64,000 nt of DNA from Corynebacterium diphtheriae (GCF_001457455.1 NZ_LN831026.1:434001-498000); one strand, 5' to 3'. Counted from the stretch's first letter, positions 46,215 to 54,793 are shown. The notes: generated by a model from the sequence alone, not told the origin. A program made the numbers and translations.

Positions 46215-47558
46215 ATGACTCGACTTTTTGGTACTGATGGTGTTCGTGGTTTGGCCAACCGGAAATTGACGGCGTTGCTCGCTCTGAAATTAGGCGCGTC
46301 AGCAGCGGAAGTGTTGACCAAAGACAACAGGAGCACGAGTCGTCGTCCGGTGGCAGTAGTGGGCCGTGACCCCCGCGTATCCGGCGAAATGCTGGCCGCC
46401 GCACTGTCTGCAGGCATGGCCAGCCGTGGCGTGGACGTTTTGCGTGTTGGCGTGCTGCCCACGCCTGCAGTGGCTTATCTGACGGACTTCTACGGTGCTG
46501 ATATGGGTGTGGTGATTTCTGCGAGCCACAACCCTATGCCAGATAACGGAATCAAGTTCTTTTCTAAAGGCGGGCACAAGCTACCCGATTCGGTCGAGGA
46601 CGAGATCGAAAAGGTTATGGAAACCATCCCAGATGGCGGTCCGACCGGACACGGTATTGGTCGTGTGATTGAAGAGGCTGTCGATGCCCAAGAAACGTAC
46701 CTCAAGCATCTCAAAGGTGCGGTACCGCGCAGCCTCGAGGGCATTACAGTAGTGGTGGACTGCGCTAATGGTGCAGCTAGTGAGGTTGCCCCACTAGCTT
46801 ATGCTGCCGCGGGCGCCAAGGTTATTCCAATCCACAATCACCCCAATGCGTACAACATCAACGATTCTTGCGGCTCAACGCATATCGACCAAGTACAAGC
46901 CGCCGTGCTCGAGCATGGTGCTGATCTGGGACTTGCTCATGATGGCGACGCGGATCGCTGCCTGGCGGTAGATGCTGAAGGCAACGTGGTTGATGGCGAC
47001 CAAATCATGGCGATCTTGGCCCTTGCTATGAAAGAAAACGGTGAGCTGCACAAGTCCACGCTGGTAGCTACTGTGATGAGCAACCTTGGTCTACGGTTGG
47101 CTATGAAAGAATCCGGCATTGAATTGCGCACTACAAAAGTGGGTGACCGCTATGTTCTTGAAGAACTCAACGCTGGTGGCTTTAGCCTCGGTGGCGAGCA
47201 ATCTGGCCACATTGTGCTGCCAGACCACGGTACGACCGGTGACGGCACATTGACAGGGCTGTCTCTTATGTCGCGTATGGCAGAAACTGGTTTGTCGTTG
47301 AAGGTATTGGCCTCTGCGATGACTGTGCTGCCACAAGTGCTGATCAACGTTCCAGTTTCAGATAAGACCATTATCCAAACGCACCCTGATGTTGTTGCGG
47401 CGATGGAACGCGCTAGTGACGAGCTGGGCGAGGGCGGTCGCGTACTGCTGCGCCCATCCGGTACAGAAGAACTGTTCCGTGTGATGGTTGAGGCCCCAAG
47501 TAAGGAGACGGCTCGTCGGATAGCCGCAGATCTGGCTTCGGTGGTGGCCAAGATTTAA
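46215..47558 (+). CDS. glmM: Phosphoglucosamine mutase
   Basis: Interconverts glucosamine-6-P and glucosamine-1-P on the way to UDP-GlcNAc and peptidoglycan. 447 residues, four-domain hexose phosphomutase. Active-site Ser in [16 protein letters not shown], metal site DGDADR, sugar site GGEQSGH and phosphate site [15 protein letters not shown] second ATG three codons earlier is possible. Neighbour of rplM-rpsI as in mycobacteria. GlmM consumes the same intermediate that the nan operon generates. Confidence 0.95.
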   Translation: MTRLFGTDGVRGLANRKLTALLALKLGASAAEVLTKDNRSTSRRPVAVVGRDPRVSGEMLAAALSAGMASRGVDVLRVGVLPTPAVAYLTDFYGADMGVVISASHNPMPDNGIKFFSKGGHKLPDSVEDEIEKVMETIPDGGPTGHGIGRVIEEAVDAQETYLKHLKGAVPRSLEGITVVVDCANGAASEVAPLAYAAAGAKVIPIHNHPNAYNINDSCGSTHIDQVQAAVLEHGADLGLAHDGDADRCLAVDAEGNVVDGDQIMAILALAMKENGELHKSTLVATVMSNLGLRLAMKESGIELRTTKVGDRYVLEELNAGGFSLGGEQSGHIVLPDHGTTGDGTLTGLSLMSRMAETGLSLKVLASAMTVLPQVLINVPVSDKTIIQTHPDVVAAMERASDELGEGGRVLLRPSGTEELFRVMVEAPSKETARRIAADLASVVAKI

Positions 47559-47561
47559 TAC

Positions 47562-47579
47562 CTCCCCCTAATAGGGGAG
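47562..47579 (+). terminator. Short hairpin after glmM
   Basis: CTCCCC CTAATA GGGGAG, 6-bp stem with no T run, directly before the promoter at 47583. Weak terminator at best. Confidence 0.3.
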
Positions 47580-47582
47580 TAG

Positions 47583-47614
47583 GGAACCGTAGGCCTCCTT
47601 GATTACGTCCAAAC
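47583..47614 (+). promoter_or_regulatory. ECF-sigma-type promoter upstream of the three-gene cluster
   Basis: GGAAC (47583-47587), 18 bp, CGTC (47606-47609), then CAAAC. TTGATTACGTC is identical to the eccB promoter. About 48 bp from the predicted start site region to the ATG at 47663. Confidence 0.7.
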
Positions 47615-47662
47615 ATTGTGAAGGCACAACGTGATGTGACCGTATAACAAGGGGGTTTTCTC

Positions 47663-47962
47663 ATGCACGGAATAACCATTGATTCTGGTCGTGCGCTAGA
47701 CATGCTGGCGTCGATGATTGAAGAAGCAGAGCAGCAATACCAAGCGCATATCCGCGAAACACCGCACTATGAGCCAACATCAGCGGGGGAGGGGTTTGTT
47801 GCCTACGGGGAGTCGATCAATTCGCTGTTTCAGTTGCTCCACCAGCGCAATGCTCAGCGTCTAGAGCTGATCAAGCTGGGACTAGAGGATGCTCGCCAGC
47901 GGGTTCATGATCTCGCCAATACTGATACCGAGTTTGCGGCGCGACTAGGGGCTGTGGAATGA
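47663..47962 (+). CDS. Small helical protein of unknown function (Rv3440c position)
   Basis: 99 residues, almost entirely helical by composition, no signal peptide or membrane segment: about the size of WXG100 proteins, but without a WxG turn. AGGGGG precedes the ATG. Overlaps the next gene by 4 bp (ATGA), so the products are probably made in fixed ratio. M. tuberculosis has a similar-sized unknown gene, Rv3440c, next to glmM. Its promoter matches those of the ESX-4 genes. Confidence 0.75.
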   Translation: MHGITIDSGRALDMLASMIEEAEQQYQAHIRETPHYEPTSAGEGFVAYGESINSLFQLLHQRNAQRLELIKLGLEDARQRVHDLANTDTEFAARLGAVE

Positions 47963-49278
47963 CACCCGATGTTACAGGATATGGGCGGGCAGTATCGGAC
48001 CTTCACGCTGCCTCAGCCGGATTGTATTCTGGGCCCGCAATCACCCAAGAAGCTTTAGCAAAGGCGGCAGGAACAACGAAGGGGCTGCGTACGGATGCCC
48101 TGCGCAACACCGCACAGGCCATGGTGGGTGGTAGCAGTACGGCGTTTGTGACCGACAAGTTTTGGGGCTCGCTCATCAAGATTTTGGCCCAAATTGCCAC
48201 GTCATTTATCGCTAGTGGTTTGTTGTCACTGGCGGAGCGCTGGCTTGGTGGTAGCGACGATGCCGATAACATTCAGGTGCAATCCCATCAAGCATCCGAT
48301 GCGATCGATTGCGTGGACCAAGAAGCTACTACCAACATCGCCACGGTGATTAGTCAGTTGACCGCGATGATCGGGCAGCTAGTAGCAACCTTGGCGGGTA
48401 TTGACAAAAAGGAAAACCCAGAGGCCTTTGCCGAATGCGTCAGCGCCGGTGCACGAGCCATTGATTCCGCAGGTAAAACGATTAAACAAACATGCGAAAA
48501 CCGAGACAAGGCCATCGAACAGTGCTTTTCGACGCTCACTCACCGCACCGAGGAAAAATGCAGCGTCCAAGACCCACCACCGCCACCAGCCTGTACCGGT
48601 GGCGCTTCTGGCGGGGCACCTGTGCCAGCACCCGCAACCCAGCCTGCCGGCGTAGTAGCACCACCAGCGCCACCTGCAGCCGGAGGCCGTAGCAGCGGCG
48701 GCGGTGGGGCAACTGACATCCTTGGTGCAGTAGGTTCACTTATCAGTGGTCTATGCAAAGACAGCACCACCACAGCGGCCACAACAGAAGCCGCTACCCA
48801 GACTACGACTGAAACCGTCGAGAAAACCTGCGAGAAGGCTAATGAGAAAAACACACGTGTGGCCACCACCACGAGCGTGACTGAAACCTGCCTTGAGAAG
48901 GAAGAATCAGAAGTAGTGGTGGCCGATTGTAAGCCAGAGACAAAGTCGTGTGAACAGACATGTATAGCATCAGGTGTTATCGGTGCAGTAGGGCTAGGTA
49001 TCGCAGTTCTTGGGATAGGGGCGCTTATTCACTGCATAACAGAATCTATGGGCGCATTCGAGTGCGTGCCACCACCGCCAACCCCCGATGTACCTCCACC
49101 ACCTGCTCCTGCGCCGCCACCGGTAATTGACAATGTTCCGGAGCCACCGCCACCACCTAAACAGATTCCAGGGATGGTTCCAGCCGCTGCACCGGTTCCA
49201 CCGCCACCAGCGCCTGAGCCACCTGCTCCTGCACCGCTGTCATCGCACATTAACGTGAAGAAAGCGGGGTCATGGTAA
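47959..49278 (+). CDS. Cys- and Pro-rich protein of unknown function (Rv3439c position)
   Basis: 439 residues. Order: N-terminal helical region (1-60); first hydrophobic segment (about 68-92, FWGSLIKILAQIATSFIASGLLSL); a helical region with several spaced cysteines (about 115-212); a Pro/Gly-rich linker (PPPPPACTGGASGG onward); a Thr/Glu-rich, Cys-containing stretch; second hydrophobic segment (about 335-358, IGAVGLGIAVLGIGALIHCI); and a poly-proline C-terminus. About fourteen cysteines and no N-terminal signal peptide. Corresponds in position and Ala/Pro-rich character to Rv3439c beside glmM in M. tuberculosis. Co-promoted with ESX-4, so it could be a type VII substrate or surface factor. 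Function unknown. Confidence 0.75.
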   Translation: MTPDVTGYGRAVSDLHAASAGLYSGPAITQEALAKAAGTTKGLRTDALRNTAQAMVGGSSTAFVTDKFWGSLIKILAQIATSFIASGLLSLAERWLGGSDDADNIQVQSHQASDAIDCVDQEATTNIATVISQLTAMIGQLVATLAGIDKKENPEAFAECVSAGARAIDSAGKTIKQTCENRDKAIEQCFSTLTHRTEEKCSVQDPPPPPACTGGASGGAPVPAPATQPAGVVAPPAPPAAGGRSSGGGGATDILGAVGSLISGLCKDSTTTAATTEAATQTTTETVEKTCEKANEKNTRVATTTSVTETCLEKEESEVVVADCKPETKSCEQTCIASGVIGAVGLGIAVLGIGALIHCITESMGAFECVPPPPTPDVPPPPAPAPPPVIDNVPEPPPPPKQIPGMVPAAAPVPPPPAPEPPAPAPLSSHINVKKAGSW

Positions 49279-49532
49279 TGGCCTATTCCAGTGACAAAGC
49301 GCAGCAACAGATCAACTCCTATGCGGAATTCGTGGAGTCTTTTAGACAAACAACGGCAAAGCGGATGGCTGAGTTTGAACAAGAGCTTGCCGATGCGCAG
49401 AAGAAAGCACACGAAGCCGCAAAGAAGAAACGCGAACTCCCCGCACGGGCATCCGTTGCGGCAGAGATAGGGGCGTCGATACGCCCGCGGAGCACGCGTG
49501 GAAAAGTACGGGGAGTCCTACGGAAAGTCTGA
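49272..49532 (+). CDS. Small basic protein of unknown function
   Basis: 86 residues: an N-terminal helix-forming half (QQQINSYAEFVESFRQTTAKRMAEFEQELADAQKKAHEAAKKK, coiled-coil-like) and a Lys/Arg-rich C-terminus (RPRSTRGKVRGVLRKV). Start overlaps the end of the previous gene; ATG 49272 or the ATG two codons later at the TAATG junction. Third and last gene of the cluster. No recognised family. Confidence 0.65.
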   Translation: MVMAYSSDKAQQQINSYAEFVESFRQTTAKRMAEFEQELADAQKKAHEAAKKKRELPARASVAAEIGASIRPRSTRGKVRGVLRKV

Positions 49533-49550
49533 CCTAAAGCGACGTAGCGG

Positions 49551-50405
49551 TTAGCTCTTGAACAGCGTGAGCTTGGAATCACCAGTCAAACTTGCGCGTT
49601 CTTGCAGCTCTTCGCCCCAATAAGAGTGCACCTTCTTACCGGTAGCGTCGGCCTCGGAAAAACCGGAGTATTTCTTCTGGTCGGCAAGCTGGTGCAAAAG
49701 GAAACCAGTAACTACGCCGCGAATACGCTCACGGGCTGCAGTATTTGTGCCACCCAAGCCGGTGACACGCTTGAACAAAGTGTTTTCTGTGAGTGTTTGG
49801 TGTGACGCACGGTCGATCTCACGGTATGCAACAGGGCCCTTCCATTCGAGCGCCAACTTTGCTGCGTTACCGAAATCAAACATCGCGTTTTCTTCCGTTC
49901 CTAACACCAAGCCTGCAGCTTCTACGTTACGGGCAGCAACATCAGCAGAAGGCGAGACTTGCGATGGATAAATAGCCGCAACAGCCGCGATCTGGGGGCG
50001 ATCCGCTGCAGCCAGCACCGCAGCACCAGCGCCCATGCCGTGGCCCACAATGCCTAAACGACCGGGAGCGACAGAGATATTGCCAGCGCCAAGTTTTACC
50101 CCTGTGAGCACCTGCAATGAGGTCTCGATATCAGCGGCAAAGCCACGGTGATTTGGCGAAATGCCCTTTTCCGTGTTCGGTGCTGCCACAACGATTCCCC
50201 ACGATGCTAAGTGGCGAAGCGTTGCGTGATAACGAGAAATATCCTGCATCCAGTCGTGAGCGAACACGACAGCCGGAAGACCGTTGCCCTCTGCAGGGGT
50301 ATAAATTTTTCCCGGTAAACCCACGTAGTCAAGATCGCCGACGAGCACGCGGTGCGGACCGCGCTTGGAAAGATTGGACAAATGTTTAGTCAGATTTTCA
50401 GCCAC
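49551..50405 (-). CDS. Alpha/beta hydrolase-fold protein without the nucleophile Ser
   Basis: 284 residues, dienelactone-hydrolase/PAF-acetylhydrolase-like fold: oxyanion region VVFAHDWMQD, nucleophile elbow GHGMGAG (about 121-127), and C-terminal His candidates (RASHQTL). In active members the elbow reads GHSMGG; here Gly replaces Ser, so classical hydrolysis is unlikely. Start is unclear: GTG 50405 or TTG 50414, neither with a ribosome binding site. Convergent with the three-gene cluster. Function unknown, possibly a binding protein. Confidence 0.7.
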   Translation of the reverse strand: MAENLTKHLSNLSKRGPHRVLVGDLDYVGLPGKIYTPAEGNGLPAVVFAHDWMQDISRYHATLRHLASWGIVVAAPNTEKGISPNHRGFAADIETSLQVLTGVKLGAGNISVAPGRLGIVGHGMGAGAAVLAAADRPQIAAVAAIYPSQVSPSADVAARNVEAAGLVLGTEENAMFDFGNAAKLALEWKGPVAYREIDRASHQTLTENTLFKRVTGLGGTNTAARERIRGVVTGFLLHQLADQKKYSGFSEADATGKKVHSYWGEELQERASLTGDSKLTLFKS

Positions 50406-50575
50406 GATAGTCAAGGATAGTGGAAACCACGGGGCTAAGTGGCCGAAGAATAAGGCTTGGAGCTGTGATAGTTAGCGAATTCTTGCCAGGTGGCCGGTGC
50501 AGTTGTGAGGAAAACCGGAAAGAAAAGGGGGAGCCGCTGCAGCATGAAAAGATAGCAGTGGCATGATAGGACGTT

Positions 50576-51724
50576 ATGAACCTGCTCGAAACTCGCATCT
50601 CGTGCGACGCCATTGCTGCGAACACGCGACGTTTAAAAGACATGGTTGCTCCCGCTCAGCTCATGTGTGTAGTAAAAGCTGACGGCTACAATCACGGTGC
50701 CCCAGAAGTTGCTACTGTGATGGCGCGTAACGGTGCCGACCAATTTGGTGTGGCAACGCTTGCGGAAGCACATCAGCTACGAGACGCGGGTATCACTCTC
50801 CCCATCCTGTGCTGGATCTGGTCACCCGAGCAGGACTTTTCCGCCGCCATTGACCGTGACATCGACTTAGCCGCCGTCAGCATGGATCACGTTCGTGCAC
50901 TGATCGCAGAGGCTGTGCGTCGTCCCGCAGGTACCCGAGTGCGGGTGACCGTGAAAATTGACACGGAACTTCACCGATCTGGAATTGACGAAGCAAACTG
51001 GACAGAAGCCTTTGAGCTTCTTCATGCTTGCCCCCAAGTCAACGTCACGGGCGTATTTAGTCACTTGGCATGCGCAGACGACTTGGAATCGGACTACACC
51101 GACCACCAAGCAGAAGTATTCCGTAGGGCGATTGCTGCAGGTAGACGCGTAGGACTTGACCTTTCTGTTAATCATCTAGCGGCATCACCAGCAACACTAA
51201 CCCGCCCCGACTTGCACTTTGACATGGTCCGGCCTGGGCTTGCCCTCTATGGTCACGAGCCGATAGCAGGGCTCGACCATGGGCTGCGCGAAGCCATGAC
51301 ATGGATTGGTTCAGTAACAGTGGTCAAACCCATCGCGGCAGGCCAAGGAACCAGCTACAACATGACATGGCATGCGCCCGCAGATGGCTACCTCTGCGTG
51401 GTGCCGGTGGGCTATGCGGACGGATTACCGCGCAACGTACAAGGACATTTAGAAGTAACGATCGCCGGCACGCGCTACCCACAAGTAGGGCGCGTTTGTA
51501 TGGACCAGATTGTGGTATTCCTTGGCGATAATTCCCGCGGCGTTGCCCCTGGTGATAAGGCAATTATTTTTGGCCCACGTGAAACCCAAGCGATGACCGC
51601 CACGGAGCTGGCCTGCGCTACGGGAACCATCAACTATGAAATCTTGTGCCGCCCGACCGGACGAAGCCATAGAACCTATAGTGATCTTGACGCCGTTGCG
51701 CCCACGCACCCTACTGAAAGCTGA
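50576..51724 (+). CDS. alr: Alanine racemase
   Basis: PLP enzyme converting L- to D-alanine for peptidoglycan. 382 residues; PLP-binding Lys34 in VVKADGYNHG, the catalytic Tyr near GTSYNMTWHAP and the VPVGYADGLPR stretch of the second domain. Encoded 6 nt before tsaE, in the usual alr-tsaE-tsaB order, but a transporter and a small secreted-protein gene now separate tsaE from tsaB. Confidence 0.95.
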   Translation: MNLLETRISCDAIAANTRRLKDMVAPAQLMCVVKADGYNHGAPEVATVMARNGADQFGVATLAEAHQLRDAGITLPILCWIWSPEQDFSAAIDRDIDLAAVSMDHVRALIAEAVRRPAGTRVRVTVKIDTELHRSGIDEANWTEAFELLHACPQVNVTGVFSHLACADDLESDYTDHQAEVFRRAIAAGRRVGLDLSVNHLAASPATLTRPDLHFDMVRPGLALYGHEPIAGLDHGLREAMTWIGSVTVVKPIAAGQGTSYNMTWHAPADGYLCVVPVGYADGLPRNVQGHLEVTIAGTRYPQVGRVCMDQIVVFLGDNSRGVAPGDKAIIFGPRETQAMTATELACATGTINYEILCRPTGRSHRTYSDLDAVAPTHPTES

Positions 51725-51730
51725 TACCCC

Positions 51731-52225
51731 ATGGATACCACCTTTGCTCGTAGCGGAAACATACGACTCGAAACCGCCGCAGAAACCCAAGCCTTCGCCG
51801 AAGAACTTGGCAGCCACCTCGAAGCAGGAGACGTGATTATTCTCGACGGCCCCCTCGGCGCAGGTAAAACCACCTTCACCCAAGGGTTAGCCCGCGGACT
51901 CAACGTCAAAGGCCGCGTTACCTCGCCAACCTTCGTGATCGCTCGCGAACACAAGTCACTAAGCGGTGGACCATCGCTTGTACACGTCGACGCATACCGC
52001 CTTATCGACGACGCCGCCGGTGCCACCGATCCCATCGGTGCACTCGATTCTCTAGACCTAGAAACTGAGCTAGAAGATGCCGTTGTAGTCGCCGAATGGG
52101 GTGGGGGACTAGTCGAACAGATTACTGATAGCTACCTGCTCATCACCTTTGATCGGACCACAGCGCATATCGACGACCCCGATTCGGAGGCCAGAATTGT
52201 GACGTGGAAAGTTATCGAACCCTAA
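51731..52225 (+). CDS. tsaE: tRNA t6A biosynthesis ATPase TsaE
   Basis: ATPase that works with TsaB-TsaD to make t6A37 in tRNA. 164 residues. Walker A GPLGAGKTT (40-48), switch motif SPTFVIAREH, HVDAYRL and WGGGLVEQI. Immediately after alr. Confidence 0.95.
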   Translation: MDTTFARSGNIRLETAAETQAFAEELGSHLEAGDVIILDGPLGAGKTTFTQGLARGLNVKGRVTSPTFVIAREHKSLSGGPSLVHVDAYRLIDDAAGATDPIGALDSLDLETELEDAVVVAEWGGGLVEQITDSYLLITFDRTTAHIDDPDSEARIVTWKVIEP

Positions 52226-52411
52226 AAGAGATCTACGTCGGTAACATCCTATCGACGTGAAATCATCCAGCCGGCAGTTTCCGGCAGTTTACTGAAAACA
52301 TATCAACATTCATGCCGTGAACTGCCGATATCACCTGCGACAGGGGCGTCGAAACGCCTCGGCGGGCCAGCCGAAAGAATTGATTTTCCTGCAGTTTCTA
52401 AGCACAATCAT

Positions 52412-54097
52412 GTGCAGATACGTGTCCCTCAACGCAACAGGGGCCGGACGTTTCCTCATCGTTCGTCTCACAGGAGAACTCCAATTCATATCCTCGAATT
52501 TCTCGCAGCTCAGCCCCTGCTGACGCTCGCGCTCATTCTGGCCGTCGGCCTGCTTATCGGCAAGATCCGATTCTTCGGAATCTCACTCGGTGCCGCCGCT
52601 GTCCTCTTCGTAGCCCTCGCGCTATCCACCGTGGACCCAGCCCTCCAACTGCCACCACTGGTCTATCAGCTTGGCCTCGCTATGTTCGTGTACGCCATCG
52701 GTCTGTCTGCCGGCTCTGAATTCTTCGCCGAATTCCGCCACCGCGGTTGGAAACTCACCCTGTTCATGATCGGCCTGCTCATGCTCATGATGGCCGTCGC
52801 ATACGGCATCATCAAGCTATTTGGCCTCGACGAAATCATCGGTGCCGGCATGTTCGCCGGTGCACTCTCATCAACCCCCGGCATGGCCGCCATGGTCGAA
52901 ATGCTGGAAGGAATCGACGAGTCTGTCGCATCAGAACCAGTCGTGGGGTACTCGCTGGCATACCCAGGTGCTGTGATCGGATCGATTCTTGTTGCAGCCA
53001 TTGGTGCGAAGTTGATGAAGATCAACCATGCCGCCGACGCTGCCGAAGAAGGCTTGGTGTCGGATCCGCTGGAGTGGACAGGTGTGCGCATCGGCCCAGG
53101 AATCAACGGTACGATCGCCCAGCTGCCAACTCTTGCCGGTGAGGAAATCATCGCTACTCGCGTGGTGCACTCCAAGACTTTCCACTCTCTTGCTGCGCCG
53201 AATGATCGTCTGCACGAGGGCATGGTGTTGGTGATTCATGGCACCCCTGATGCGCTTGAGCGTGCTATCGCCAAGGTAGGTAAGCAGCAGGATGTACCGA
53301 TTGAAGATACCGATTTGGTGTACTCACGGTTCACGGTGTCGTCGAAAGCTGTTGTCGGCCGCAAGATTTCGGACCTCGACACGGTTCGTTCCGGCTTCAT
53401 TATTTCCCGCTTGCGTCGTGGCGACGCCGATGTTGTGCCCGAGCCTGACGACGTGCTGCACTACTCTGACCGTGTGCGCGTGATCGCCCCCGCTAACCGC
53501 ATGAGCGAAGTGCGTCGCTTCCTCGGCGACTCTGAACGCTCGCTTGCCGACGTCGACCTCATGCCATTCGCATTCGGCCTTGTCATCGGTCTAGCTATTG
53601 GTGTTATCCCGATCCCGCTGCCAGGCGGAAACACCTTGTCTTTGGGCTTCGGTGGTGGTCCCATCGTCGCAGGCCTGATCCTCGGCGCGCTCAACCGCAC
53701 CGGCCCGATCCACTGGCAGATGCCTTATCACGCAAGCCGCACGATCAGCACCTTCGGTCTGGCCATCTTCCTCGCCGGCGTGGGAACGTCCGCTGGCGTG
53801 GGCTTCCGCCAAGCGCTCACGGACCCTGCCTCGCTCACCGTCATCGCCGGCGGCTTCATCGTGACGATCACCTCTGCACTCGTGTGTGCTTTGGTCTGCA
53901 TGCCGCTATTCAAACTGAAATGGGATGAAGCAATGGGCGTGGCAGCAGGATGTACCACCAACCCCGCCATCATCTCCTACCTCAACGGACAAACCGGCAC
54001 TGAGCTGGCCACACGTGGGTACGCCACCGTGTATCCCACGGCCATGATCGGCAAAATTATTGCCAGCCAGATGCTACTGTTGGCACTGATCGCTTAA
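52412..54097 (+). CDS. AspT/YidE-type aspartate:alanine exchanger family transporter with RCK_C domains
   Basis: Membrane transporter with two hydrophobic halves (about 30-190 and 385-561) flanking two cytoplasmic RCK_C/TrkA-C-like domains (about 215-375, IIATRVVHSKTFHSLA and VVGRKISDLDTVRSG). Repeats GMFAGALSSTPGMAAM and AAGCTTNPAIISYL are typical of the AspT family. Substrate unknown. The coordinates start at the only standard in-frame start (GTG 52412), but the first 24 residues are Arg-rich and lack a good ribosome binding site; AGGAG at 52472-52476 sits 7 nt before an ATT at 52484, which would give a start (IHILEFLAAQPLL) matching the family. Confidence 0.83.
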   Translation: MQIRVPQRNRGRTFPHRSSHRRTPIHILEFLAAQPLLTLALILAVGLLIGKIRFFGISLGAAAVLFVALALSTVDPALQLPPLVYQLGLAMFVYAIGLSAGSEFFAEFRHRGWKLTLFMIGLLMLMMAVAYGIIKLFGLDEIIGAGMFAGALSSTPGMAAMVEMLEGIDESVASEPVVGYSLAYPGAVIGSILVAAIGAKLMKINHAADAAEEGLVSDPLEWTGVRIGPGINGTIAQLPTLAGEEIIATRVVHSKTFHSLAAPNDRLHEGMVLVIHGTPDALERAIAKVGKQQDVPIEDTDLVYSRFTVSSKAVVGRKISDLDTVRSGFIISRLRRGDADVVPEPDDVLHYSDRVRVIAPANRMSEVRRFLGDSERSLADVDLMPFAFGLVIGLAIGVIPIPLPGGNTLSLGFGGGPIVAGLILGALNRTGPIHWQMPYHASRTISTFGLAIFLAGVGTSAGVGFRQALTDPASLTVIAGGFIVTITSALVCALVCMPLFKLKWDEAMGVAAGCTTNPAIISYLNGQTGTELATRGYATVYPTAMIGKIIASQMLLLALIA

Positions 54098-54125
54098 TCG
54101 AAATAAGCGCTCGTTTGTACCCAAG

Positions 54126-54172
54126 ATCCCAGCTTGCCTCGCACCAACCATCGCGGGGAAGCTGGGATTTTC
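54126..54172 (+). terminator. Terminator after the AspT-type transporter gene
   Basis: 10-bp stem ATCCCAGCTT/AAGCTGGGAT (54126-54135 with 54159-54168), then TTT. Confidence 0.7.
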
Positions 54173-54243
54173 GGTTCGTGCGTAGTACTGTGCTTAAAGC
54201 TCACTGAATCTCCAGAGGAATTCATACAAACGGAGGAAAACCC

Positions 54244-54717
54244 ATGAACAAAACAGCCAAAGGCCTGCTCGCCGCACTATTGATCGTCTTTACCGCTGCT
54301 GTGGGCGCAATGATTGCCTCCGCGCACGCAGCGGTGGGAACAACAAACACCGAAGGCAAACTCGAAACCGTGCTCTCCCGCATGAGCAACAACGGCCTGC
54401 GCATTACCGCATTATCGCTTGCCGACGTCTACGGCTCCGACTGGGTCGCCGCAGCCATGATCTGCCCAGGCGAAGATGAAAAATCCATCAAGGACAACTA
54501 CGGAGTTGATCCAGCACAACTTCACCTCAAAGGCACCAAAGTGCCTGACGACGTCAACTACATCGTGATGGCCAACAAAGAAGGCGGTTTCACCTTCGAA
54601 CAATTCGACCGTGCGGAAGTAGACGTATGCTCCACCCCTGTGCAAGGCGGCTTTGATACCCGCCAGCTCGTGCCGTTTATCAAGCAGGAAAACGGTGGCT
54701 GGGCCATCGCCTCATAA
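54244..54717 (+). CDS. Small exported protein of unknown function
   Basis: 157 residues. Signal peptide (KTAKGLLAALLIVFTAAVGAMIASAHA, cleavage about residue 30 after AHA) and a compact mature domain of about 127 residues with two cysteines (MICPGED and VDVCSTP), which may form a disulfide outside. CGGAGG precedes the ATG. Sits alone between two terminator-like hairpins and interrupts the tsaE-tsaB order. No family recognised. Confidence 0.75.
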   Translation: MNKTAKGLLAALLIVFTAAVGAMIASAHAAVGTTNTEGKLETVLSRMSNNGLRITALSLADVYGSDWVAAAMICPGEDEKSIKDNYGVDPAQLHLKGTKVPDDVNYIVMANKEGGFTFEQFDRAEVDVCSTPVQGGFDTRQLVPFIKQENGGWAIAS

Positions 54718-54745
54718 AACTTTCTGCACCAAATCGGCACCGCGC

Positions 54746-54793
54746 AACAAGCACGCCTAGCGCAAGCGACTACGCTTACTAGGCGTGCTTGTT
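54746..54793 (+). terminator. Perfect hairpin whose right arm contains the tsaB start
   Basis: 15-bp perfect inverted repeat AACAAGCACGCCTAG/CTAGGCGTGCTTGTT (54746-54760 with 54779-54793), 18-nt loop. Probable terminator of the exported-protein gene. The tsaB GTG (54785) is inside the right arm, and a -10-like TACGCT (54771-54776) lies in the loop. Confidence 0.6.

Noticed and set aside
48567..49240. Proline-rich runs read as DNA repeat arrays
   Set aside because: Simple CCA/CCG codon runs within a coding sequence, irregular in spacing; not CRISPR or a tandem repeat array.
52230..52256. ACGTCG/CGACGT repeat after tsaE as terminator
   Set aside because: Six-base stem, large loop and no T run.
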